From contig NC_133123.1 in the NCBI RefSeq assembly GCF_033568475.1, positions 2,480,001 to 2,544,000 on the forward strand: a stretch of 64,000 nt of DNA, given 5' to 3'. The position numbers and the translations under genes were made by a program. Positions 21,543-31,551 of the stretch are shown here, piece after piece; position 1 is the stretch's first letter, and the number at the start of each line of letters is the position of its first letter. This DNA is from Henckelia pumila (taxonomy: Eukaryota > Streptophyta > Magnoliopsida > Lamiales > Gesneriaceae). The notes under the pieces were generated by a model. It was given only the letters and a program-made list of their open reading frames with translations, was not told where the DNA came from and did no database searches.

Positions 21543-24500
21543 TTGTTTTTGAAGATCATTATGGAAAATGCTATGATCAAAGATGGAAATAATGCACTGG
21601 AAGTTTGCATACCAGATAGTGGTACAACGCACACTATCCTCAGAAATGAAAAATATTTCTTGGAATTAAAACCAACAAAAACAATGGTGAATACAATATC
21701 AGGTCCTGTAGACTTGATTGAAGGATGTGGCAAAGCACAATTTTTGTTACCTAATGGTACAAAATTTTTGATAAATAGTGCTTTATATTCACCACGATCA
21801 CAAAGAAATTTGTTGAGTTTTAATGATATATATTCTCATGATTATGATACGGAAACAATAACCGAAGGAAATGAGAAATATATGTGTCTTACTACATATA
21901 AATCAGGAAAAAAATATGTAGTTGAGAAATTATCAATGCTCCCTACTGGATTGCATTATACACATATAAGTCCAATCGAATCAAATATGGTTATTGGAAA
22001 TTCTTCAATACTAACAAATTGACATGATCGATTGGGACATCCTGGTTCAATAATGATGCGAAGGATTATAGAAAATACAAGTGGTCATCCACTGAAAGAC
22101 CAGAAGATCTTTCAGAATAATAAGTTTCAGTGTAAGGCATGTTCTCTGGGGAAACTTATTATAAGACCATCACCAGCTAAAATCCAAAAGGAATCACCCA
22201 TATTTCTTGAACGTATTCAAGGTGATATTTGTGGGCCAATTCATCCACCATGTGGACCATTTCGATACTTTATGGTATTGATCGATGCCTCTAGCAGATG
22301 GTCACATGTATGTTTATTGTCCACTCGGAATGTGGCATTTGCAAAATTGATGGCTCAAATAATAAAATTGCGGAATCAATTTCCCGAATATACGATCAAG
22401 AAAATAAGACTTGATAATGCTGGAGAATTTACTTCCCAGACTTTTAACGACTATTGTATGTCGATGGGAATTACTGTTGAACATCATGTAGCTCATGTTC
22501 ATACACAAAATGGATTAGCTGAATCATTGATTAAACGTCTGCAGTTGATTGCTAGACCAATGATTATGAGAACGAAACTCCCTATTTCTATATGGGGACA
22601 TGCAATTTTACATGCTGCTGCATTGATTCGCATCAGGCCAAGTGCATATCATAAACACTCCCCATTGCAGCTTGTATTTGGCAAAGAACCAGATATTTCT
22701 CATTTGAGAATTTTTGGATGTATGGTGTATGTGCCTATTGCACCACCTCAAAGAACAAAAATGGGACCTCAAAGAAAGAATGGTATTTATATCGGCTATG
22801 ATAGTCCATCAATCATTAGATATCTTGAGGCTCAGACAGGCGATGTGTTTACAGCACGGTTTGCTGATTGTCATTTTGATGAAAATAACTTCCCAATGTT
22901 AGGGGGAGAAAAGAAACACATCGAAAAAGAAATCACATGGTATGTACCATCATTATTACATTTGGATCCTAGAACTAAACAATGTGATAAAGATGTACAG
23001 CAAATTGTGCATTTGCAAAGAATAGCAAATCAAATGCCAGATGCATTTGCAGACACAAAAGGGGTAACAAAATCATATATACCTGCTGTAAATGCCCCTG
23101 CTCGAGTTGAAATTCCAAAGAAACAAAATGAAGACATTCATGATGTCATAAAACGCCTGAAGCGTGGAAGGCCAATCGGTTCAAAGGATAAAAATCCTCG
23201 GAAAAGAAAATACATAGAGAAAAATGATGATCAGAAAATAGAAAATGGTGTTCCAGAAGAAACACACGATGATGAAAATATTCTGTCAGAACCACAAACT
23301 GACGAGAATCATGAAATCTCTATCAATTATATTAATACTGGAAAAATATGGAACCGAAAGAATGTACAAGATATTGATGAGATATTTTCGTACAATGTGG
23401 CATGTGACATCGTAAATGAAGATAATGAACCAAAATCTTTTGGTGAATGCAAAACTCGAAAGGATTGGTCAAAATGGAAAGATGCCATCCAGGTTGAATT
23501 AAATTCGCTAAATAAACGTATTGTTTTTGGACCTATAGTCCTTACACCTAAAGGTGTTAAACCTGTTGGGTACAAATGGGTTTTTATTCGAAAGAGAAAT
23601 GAGAAAAATGAAATAGTGAGATATAAAGCTCGACTTGTTGCACAAGATTTTTCTCAAAGACCTGGAATTGATTATGAAGAAACATATTCTCCTGTTATGG
23701 ATGCAATTACGTTTCGGTATTTGATCAGTTTAGCAGTGTCTGAAAACTTGGACATGCGTCTAATGGATGTTGTTACAGCTTATTTATACGGATCACTTGA
23801 TAGTGATATATACATGAAAATTCCTGAAGGATTTAAGATGCCTGAAGCACAAAGTTCAAAACCCAGAGAATTTTATTCTGTAAAATTGCAAAGATCATTA
23901 TATGGGTTAAAGCAATCTGGCCGAATGTGGTATAATCGGCTAAGTGAGCACTTGATGAAAAAGGGATATGTAAATGATCCAATATGCCCTTGTGTTTTCA
24001 TCAAGAAAACAACATCCGGATGTGTAATTATTGCTGTATATGTTGATGATTTAAACATCATTGGAACGAATAAAGAAATTCAAGAAGTTATGATGTACTT
24101 GAAGGAAGAATTTGAAATGAAAGACCTTGGAAAAACCAAGTATTGTCTTGGTTTACAAATTGAACAAAAAGAATGTGGAATTTTTGTTCACCAGTCTAAT
24201 TATACAGAGAAGGTCCTTAAACGTTTCAATATGGATCAATCAAATCCTTTAAGTACTCCAATGGTTGTCAGATCATTGAATATAGAAAAGGATCCATTTC
24301 GTCCATGTGAAGATGATGAAGTTGTTCTTGGTCCTGAAGTACCATATCTAAGTGTCATTGGTGCCCTTATGTATCTTGCAAATTGCACTAGACCAGACAT
24401 ATCTTTTGCAGTAAATTTATTGGCAAGATTCAGTTCATGTCCAACGAAGAGGCACTGGAACGGAATTAAACATATATTCCGTTATTTACGAGGAACGACG

Positions 24501-25037
24501 GATTTGGGACTTTTGTATCCAAAAGATACAAATCAGAGAATAATTGGTTATGCTGATGCTGGATACTTATCTGATCCACATAAGGCACGTTCCCAAACCG
24601 GATATGTATTTACTCGTGGAGGCACTGCAATCTCTTGGCGATCACAGAAACAAACACTTGTTACAACTTCATCAAATCATGCCGAGATTATTGCACTACA
24701 TGAAGCAAGCCGTGAATGTGTCTGGCTTAAATCAATGACTCGGCATATCCAAACTTCTTGCGGATTATCAGTGGACAAGAATCCAATCACACTGTATGAA
24801 GATAATGCCGCATGTGTTGCCCAAATGAAAGAAGGATACATCAAAAGTGACAGAACTAAACATATTCCTCCTAAATTCTTTGCATACACTCAAGAGCTGG
24901 AGAAGAATAAAGATATTGATATCTGTTACATTCAATCAAGTGAGAACTCATCCGATCTCTTCACAAAGGCACTTCCCACGGCGATATTCAGAAAACACAT
25001 TTATAATATTGGGATGCGCAATCTACGAAATATGTGA
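21543..25037 (+). pseudogene. pol: Copia pol polyprotein with one in-frame stop
   Basis: Protease region first: the active-site triad reads DSG (PDSGTTHTILRN, about 21619). Then comes the integrase HHCC region (HDRLGHPG..CKACSLGK) and its DDE core: D in GDICGP, D in RLDNAGEF, E in NGLAES. RT follows with VGYKWVF, SPV, LYGLKQS and the catalytic YVDD (near 24041). RNase H has D in YADAGYLSD, E in SSNHAE and D in YEDNAA. Length is normal. A TGA at 22020-22022 interrupts the frame exactly between protease and the integrase zinc finger, where relatives have a Trp codon, so this copy probably cannot make full pol. The rest is open to 25037. Confidence 0.93.
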
Positions 25038-25202
25038 AGAATCATTCATGTTGACATCAGGGGGAGTTTACGTGGCTGCACTCTTTTTTCCTTACTATGG
25101 TTTTTGTCCCAATGGGTTTTTCCTAGTAAGGTTTTTAACGAGGCAGTATACAACACGTAATGAAGATAGTCATTCTATCATGATCATCATCACAAGGGGG
25201 AG

Positions 25203-25484
25203 TGTTGAAAATATATATAAATATATATTATTATTTATTGTTGAATGTTGAAGGTTGAAAGTTGAAAATTGAGTTGTAAAATATTGAAAATTAGTGTGTG
25301 ATGATGTAATTAATGATGTATTAATTTTTGACTAATCTCCAATTGAGATCTATAAATAGGTCTCTCCATTTGTGTAGAAAAACACAATTGTGAAGAGAGA
25401 AAAATTTTATAAAGTGTAGAATTTGATAAATTTTGAGTTTTTGAGTTTTTACTATTTACCGTAAATTTTTATTTTTTCACAACA
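25203..25484 (+). repeat. Copia 3' LTR with polypurine tract
   Basis: Preceded by the polypurine tract aagggggag (25194-25202). Identical to the 5' LTR except a/g in the attaaaaattag/attgaaaattag word. Confidence 0.95.
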
Positions 25485-25489
25485 ATATA

Positions 25490-25749
25490 TATATATATAT
25501 ACACGAAGACTTTTGCAAAAGATTTAATACTAATATATTATAGAAAAAATTATTTTTTTGGTTCGTATATTTGTTATTTTACGATTTCGGTTATCCATAT
25601 TTTCAGATTTCAGTTTTAGTCAATTATCTTTGTTTTTTTTTGCAATTTTAGTTTTTTTTAATATGATACTAATATCACAAATACAGTGCTGATGTACATA
25701 GTGTCACGTAACTATTTTCGAATATATATTATAGGAAATGTTCCCTTTT
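25490..25749. other. Duplication junction and repeat debris
   Basis: Begins with the continuation of the left duplicated flank (cttttgcaaaagatttaata). Then comes a fragment of a long-TIR-like repeat (ttcgtatatttgttatttt..gttttagtcaa) up to the truncated end of the broken defensin copy. No gene. Confidence 0.5.
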
Positions 25750-26012
25750 ACAAGCATTTCTGCAGCCCACATCCACAAAACACCGCATTTTAAATGTCTT
25801 GCATGCTCACTGATTGGCAATACATGCCGGCGCCCATTGCCTCATCTGCAATAAATAATACTCATAATCATACCAATTTAATTCATAATATTCATCAAAT
25901 TGACCTTTGGCTTTGGCACATCTCATCCTCTGAATCCAAAAAAACAAAAACGCATATAATATATAGATGTGAAGACCATTAAAAGCAAGAAGTACAGTTT
26001 GGTGTTGACCAT
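25750..26012 (-). pseudogene. Truncated defensin pseudogene, paralogue of the gene at 17990
   Basis: Exon 1 is recognisable from the ATG at 26012 (MVNTKLYFLLL, then MVFTSIYY), but the donor GT after the Tyr codon is lost. Exon 2 starts at the conserved acceptor (TTATTGCAG/ATGAGGCAATGGGC) and shows the first cysteines. A one-base shift near the second Cys puts a TAA in frame. Similarity continues to KREHF and then stops at about 25750, so the GxC, CxC and last Cys segments are missing. It is the product of a tandem duplication of the defensin locus and cannot encode a folded defensin. Confidence 0.85.
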
Positions 26013-26035
26013 CATCATCTTGCGTATGTATTTGT

Positions 26036-26563
26036 AGGGGTGAGCAAAATTTTGGTTAAACCGAATTAACTGACCGAACCGAATTAATTCAAAAATTCGG
26101 TTCGGTTAATTCAGAAATTCGATTTTTATGTTAAAAATTTTTGGTTAAATCGGTTCATTCGGTTCGGTTTTCGATTTTCTTAAAAAAAATTCGGTTAATT
26201 CGGTTAACCGAATTATAAATAAATAAATTTTGAATTTTTTTATTATGCCTTATATATCATTTATAATATATTTTTAATGGGTTTATATTTAATATTTTAT
26301 TTAATTATTCATATTTTAATTTTTTTTAAGCTTAATATATTTTTATAATGATAAAAAATCATATTTAAATTATTAATTTATAAAATTTTTAATTTTTAAT
26401 TTTTATAAGTCATCGACCGAATTAACCGATTTTTAATTCGGTTCGATTAAATTGATTTTAATATAAATTCGGTTCGGTTCGGTTAACCCAAAAAAAATTC
26501 GGTTAATTCGGGTTCGGTTAATTCGGTTCGATTTTTGATCGAATTAACCAAATGCTCGCCCCT
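26036..26563. mobile_element. 528-bp MULE-type MITE in the promoter of the broken defensin
   Basis: Termini AGGGGTGAGCAAAATTTTGG and, inverted, AGGGGCGAGCATTTGG. The interior is built of ttcggttcggttaattcgg words in both orientations. A perfect 10-bp duplication atgtatttgt flanks it (26026-26035, 26564-26573). The orthologous empty site survives at the intact defensin copy (gtatgtatttgtgctctttc, 18430-18449), with one copy of the target. No ORF. Confidence 0.88.
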
Positions 26564-26579
26564 ATGTATTTGTGCTCTT

Positions 26580-27199
26580 TCCGCAGTATATATTGTTTTG
26601 TGGTTAATTGGATATTTATACTTATAACTCTTCTAGGGATCGATTTGAACAAAGTAAATGCTAGCTACTTTGACTTTTTGAACTGTGAATTCGTTAGTAA
26701 TAATATTTATATGATATTCATTTTCAATTTTTGTTTTATTTTTTGGGATGCATAAATAATATCATTTGTCATGAATGATATAGAAGTTTTTAATATATGT
26801 TATTTTTTTAAGAAAATTATTTACCATACATATGCTATTTATCTATATATAAACTCGATGGCAATAAAGTGATATATTAGTATAAGTTTCTCTTTTTTTA
26901 AAAAAAATATTAGAAAATCAAATTAAACATTTTAATTTATCTCAGTGTTCTTATATATGTTGTTTTTGTTGTTGAAAAAATTATGGATGCCTGTGAAAGA
27001 TAATCACTAGTAAATATATTCAACATTAAAATGTAACTGATGTAAAGGTAAAAAAAAAATGTAGTTACCGTGAGATGAGATTTACTGAATCTGATGGTAT
27101 TTAGAAGAAGAGGATTTCATGCATGAAGTTGCTTTCCGTGTAATGTTAAAAGTGACATTATTAATTTATTATATGTTGATTGAGCATAAAATATATCTT
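26580..27199. repeat. Right copy of the duplicated defensin flank
   Basis: Diverged duplicate of 18440-18990. It contains the same TATA region (atatttatacttataactc) and gaactgtgaattcg block, then reaches ttgattgagcataaaa, where the Gypsy element interrupts it. It resumes at 44714. Confidence 0.75.
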
Positions 27200-29152
27200 T
27201 GTTAGCCCCTAAAATAAAATATTATATGAATTAGAGTTCTTTGGCCCAGTTTCTAAAAATCATGCAGCCCAAGTAGTTCGGCCCACAAAAAATGAAGCCC
27301 ACAAGACGAAGATCCATCAATAAGAAATGAAGGGGAAGTCATATTTAAAAGGAACTAGTATTCTCACTTGTGCGATGTACAAAATGTTATTTTATGTTAT
27401 TTTTATGTAATTATTGATATAGTTTTATTTTATGTTATTTTTATGTAATTATTGACATAATATGAGTGTTTGAATAAATAATTAAAATATAAATAAATTA
27501 AGGTTGAATTGGATTAAAGGATTTGAAATCTACGGATATAAATATATCTTCATTGTTTAGATAACTTTTTTAAAAAAATTCAACTTGATATTTGTTACAC
27601 CACAATTGAGGTCATCACAATGTATTTCAAATCCTTAGATTATTGGAATCAATTTAAATTCATTGTGGTTGGAGTGGTGTTTGACAGAGTTTAAAACTTT
27701 TGTAAATTTCTTTGAAAATTTTTTTAGAAAACAGTTTTAAGCGATTGAAATAAGTTATTTGATATCTTTTAATATGTTTATATATATATATATATAAAGT
27801 TGTCCACACCTATTTTTTTTATAAATGTCTTATTTTAATATTTTAATATTTCATATTATCTTTGTATTAAAAAATTTGTTATTTTCTAAGGGATTTATTT
27901 ACCCAATAATTATAAATTGATGCATGCAATATTTGTATTCTATACAAAAGAAAAATATAAATTATTTAAATTTTAAAAAAATTTAAAATTTCAAAGTTGA
28001 AATATAAAAATATAAAATATAAAAATAAATATAATAAAATATAGATACATAATATTTTAATAATATAAGTTACATTAAACTTTTTACAATTAGTATAAAA
28101 TGTTTTTTATATTAACAAACAAAAAAATTATAAGTATTATATTGAAAAAAATTTAAAATTAAATCGTATATTTATCTATATTTTAAAAAATTTTAATCAA
28201 ATAATATATCACTTAAATCAAAATAATATTTTCTTGAATATCCTATATAATCTCTATTTATAGTTTTAAATTCAATCATATCTTATTTGAATTTTTAAAT
28301 TTGATTATAATGTCTTCACTATTTTCGAAAATAATTTTTCAGTTGAAAATACTATAGTTTCTATTTTAGAAATTTTTTCATCACATATATATATATATAT
28401 ATATATATTAACTATATTTTAAAATTTTTGGATAACATATTTTATCACTTATATATAATATTTGTTTTATTTTGAATATTATCTTTACCTAGTTTAAATT
28501 CAACAATATCTTTATTTTTATCTATGCAATATTTTTACTAATTTTAGAATAAACTTTAGGCGGGAAAATGGTTTTTTTTTTTTAGCATACTTTCTTGTTT
28601 ATATATATAGAGATATAGATGACCAAGTCAAAAACCAGTTGAAAAGAACGTGGCCCATTTTGAGAGATAGTGGGGTGGAAGTTATGGAATTGGGAACAAA
28701 TGAGCCGTTTGAAGAGAAGAGTAGTCAGACATCATCTCAACAACAAACATAGCTATCAAAAAGCTCTGTATTTTCAGCAATCTTTCTGCAGAATTTTCGT
28801 ACCTTCATCTTATCATTTTCTAGACATTGTAGCGTACATGTTTAGCTTGTTTTTGATGGGTTCCTCGAACTATTACAACACTTTCTTTTGTGATTAGTAT
28901 GACAAATACTTGTCATTTTAAATTTTCAGTAGCAAAGAATCAATATTCGGTTGCTATTAATAATTAGTTTTCTACTTTATTTTAGTTCTTTAGTGTTTTA
29001 CCGATGAACTTGAGACCGACGACAGAACCGGGGCTCATTTTCGCTTGGTTTTAGAAGTTAGATTTTTACTTTCATTTGTTATTTTTATTTGGCACTCACG
29101 TGTCTGGCACGCTTGCAATCAACCCGCTCGAGCCAATTTTTGTGTGCAAACA
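27200..29152 (+). repeat. Gypsy 5' LTR, interrupted by a Helitron
   Basis: Pieces 27200-27354 and 28620-29152 align with the 693-bp 3' LTR. The primer-binding region begins at 29153 (tatttttggcacgcccagtg). GGCCCA motifs occur in both LTRs. Confidence 0.92.
27355..28619 (-). mobile_element. Non-autonomous Helitron inside the Gypsy 5' LTR
   Basis: Comparison with the uninterrupted 3' LTR (aaggaatgaccaa) fixes the borders to the base. Read on the minus strand the insert starts TCTATATCTC and ends GAGAATACTAG, lying exactly between host A and T with no duplication. Those are the Helitron rules (5' TC, 3' CTRR, AT target). A short imperfect hairpin, ttgtgcgatgtacaa (27368-27382), lies about 10 bp from the CTAG end. 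The 1265-bp interior is very AT-rich with no Rep/Hel coding. Confidence 0.88.
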
Positions 29153-29180
29153 TATTTTTGGCACGCCCAGTGGGACCGTT

Positions 29181-29736
29181 ATGGCGCCGAAGAACCGTAG
29201 AGATCAAGAGAAAGGTGATGGCAAGGCATTACAAGGAGATAGTGCTGGAGGTTCTGTTTCACAAGTCGCTGATGCAGAAATAATGCACATTGAGGGTGAA
29301 AATGTTGAAAACATTCACCAAACTAACGACGATGGAAGACCTAGCAGAATTCCATAAATGTTGTTGGTTCATGCTGAGCAGTTTGATTCTGTAATATCGA
29401 AAAAAATTGAAGATGTGGATATAGTGGTTTCAAGCACCATGGAACGTCTGGAAGAAGCCCATAGGCTAGTGATTTCGGCCATGGGTTTTATGCGAGGCGA
29501 GATGAGTAAGATAAAGTCTAGTGGGGAGTCTATTCCTAAGGTTACTGTCACACAAGAACCAACAGCTAATCCAAAGAAAATGGTTGAAGAGAGCTATAAA
29601 CCAAATGAAGGTGGTGGTTCAAATGGAGGGTCTCCGACAGGCGGGCCGCCCTGGACATTCTAGTTTTGTTCATCAAAATGAAAGGTATACGCCTCCTCAT
29701 CGACGGGAAGAAGAACAATGGGGGAGGGTTCCTCCG
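29181..29736 (+). pseudogene. Gypsy gag N-terminal region, copy 1
   Basis: Starts MAPKNRRDQEKGDGKALQGD, 28 bp after the LTR. An in-frame TAA at 29355-29357 follows SRIP; the frame continues with MLLVHAEQFDSVISKK and a short alpha-helical region, then a Gly-rich stretch. A small deletion near 29641 (ggcgggccgcc, versus the longer word in copy 2) shifts the frame toward the end. No enzymatic domain; probably the matrix-like part of gag. Confidence 0.7.
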
Positions 29737-30925
29737 AATCCATGAACCAGTGGAAAAGGGCCTGTTATTCAGATCTTTGCAGTCACAAATCCAGGTGCTC
29801 TGTAAGGCCCGAAAATATTAAGTTCTTAATGACGGAATTTAAGAGTTAAATTCCGAATAAGAGTGAAAAGATGAATTTAAGAATTTATGGAAATCAGATA
29901 TTTCAATTTTGGGTCCGAAATATTTAATTTGAGAATTTTTTGGATTTTAAGATTTTAATAACCGGAATTCTTAAATTAACAGATTAAAAATATTTAAATT
30001 GATATTTATGGAATTTAAGATGTAAATTCCAAGATTATAAATATCAAGGATTTAATTTTAGGATGAAATCCGAGAAAGGGCCAATTTGCAAATATTGAGA
30101 AATTCAAGGACTAGAATGTGATAAGGTCCGAACGTATTTAATTTTAATCCGAGAATATTTAATTTGAGAATATTTAGAGTTAAGAATTAAATTCTAATAT
30201 TCTTAAATGATTTAGGATTGAAATTGAATTAAATCGCATGTTCGGGGACTGAATTGCATATATGCCAAAGTTCAGGAACCAAATTGCAATTTGCCTTGCA
30301 ACTTGGCCATAAAAACGTGTAAGTATGTGGGAATTCATCAGAAAGTGCAGTCAAGGAACCGAGAAGAGAGGAAAAAGGGTTCCAAAGCCATTTTCGATTC
30401 TTCAAGCTCCGATATCTTTCGATCCGCCCGGTAGAATTTTTGATTGAGCATATATTTGCGATCACGGCTCCGAGTGCTACGTTTTGACGTAAGTTTTATG
30501 AAGTTCTACCATGTTTGAATTTTATGATGTTGTTAGAATTAAGATTTGATTGTATAAACATGTTCTAGCATATACGACGATAGCATATCTAAGACGGGTC
30601 GAGAAAAGATCGTCGTTTGAACATGATTTCGATTTTTGAAAGAATTTTCAAAATTCTGAATTTTTAGGGCTGATAATTTCGAAATTGAGCTGATGAATTG
30701 ATGTAGAATTAGTTTTCTACTTTATTTTAGTTCTTTAGCGTTTTACCGGTGAACTTGAGACCGACGACAGAACCGGGGCTCATTTTCGCTTGGTTTTAGA
30801 AGTTAGATTTTTACTTTCATTTGTTATTTTCATTTGGCATTCACGTGCCTGGCACGCTTGCAATCAACCCACTCGAGCCAATTTTTGTGTGCAAACATAT
30901 TTTTGGCATGCCCGGTGGGACCGTT

Positions 30926-31496
30926 ATGGCGCCGAAGAACCGTAGAGATCAAGAGAAAGGTGATGGCAAGGCATTACAAGGAGATGGTGCTGGAGGTTCT
31001 GTTTCACAAGTCGCTGATGCAGAAATAACGCACATTGAGGGTGAAAATGTTGAAAACATTCACCAAACTAACGACGATGGAAGACCTAGCAGAATTCCAT
31101 AAATGTTGTTGGTTCATGCTGAGCAGTTTGATTCTGTAATATCGAAAAAAAATTGAAGATGTGGATATAGTGGTTTCAAGCACCATGGAACGTATGGAAG
31201 AAGCCCATAGGATAGTGATTTTGGCCATGGGTTTTATGCGAGGCGAGATGAGTAAGATAAAGTCTAGTGGGGAGTCTATTCCTAAGGTTACTGTCACACA
31301 AGAACCAACAGTTAATTCAAAGAAAATGGTTGAAGAGGGCTATAAACCAAATGAAGGTGGTGGTTCAAATGGAGGGTCTCCGGCAGGTGATTTTCATCGC
31401 CCTGGACATTCTAGTTTTGTTCATCAAAATGAAAGGTATACGCCTCCTCATCGACGGGAAGAAGAACAATGGGGGAGGGTTCCTCCGAATCCATGA
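30926..31496 (+). pseudogene. Gypsy gag N-terminal region, copy 2
   Basis: Duplicate of the frame at 29181 with the same TAA (31100-31102). It has one extra A in an A-run near 31146 that shifts the frame. It keeps the PAGDFHRPGHSSFVHQ segment that copy 1 has lost. Its natural continuation lies beyond the nested LTR, at 34422. Confidence 0.7.
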
Positions 31497-31551
31497 ACCA
31501 GTGGAAAAGGACCTGTTATTCAGATCTTTGCAGTCACAAATCCAGGTGCTC

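Larger units (their letters stand above)
19080..25484 (+). mobile_element. Near-intact Ty1/Copia LTR retrotransposon
   Basis: A 6405-bp element with 282-bp LTRs (19080-19361 and 25203-25484) bounded by TG..CA and flanked by perfect 5-bp duplications atata (19075-19079, 25485-25489). The LTRs differ at one position by direct comparison, so the insertion is recent. A TATCAG-type primer site begins right after the 5' LTR and a polypurine tract precedes the 3' LTR. Domain order gag, protease, integrase, RT, RNase H places it in Ty1/Copia; I do not assign a lineage. It sits in the flank of the defensin gene, and no host ORF is broken. One in-frame stop in pol is the only lesion seen. Confidence 0.96.

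Noticed and set aside
22032-25037. Treating the 1001-codon frame as a separate protein with its own start
   Set aside because: It is the in-frame continuation of pol after the TGA at 22020-22022; its first Met lies inside the integrase zinc-finger motif.
30229-30465. 78-codon minus-strand frame, repeated at 31980-32216
   Set aside because: It lies in the nested LTR, and its two copies merely reflect the tandem duplication.
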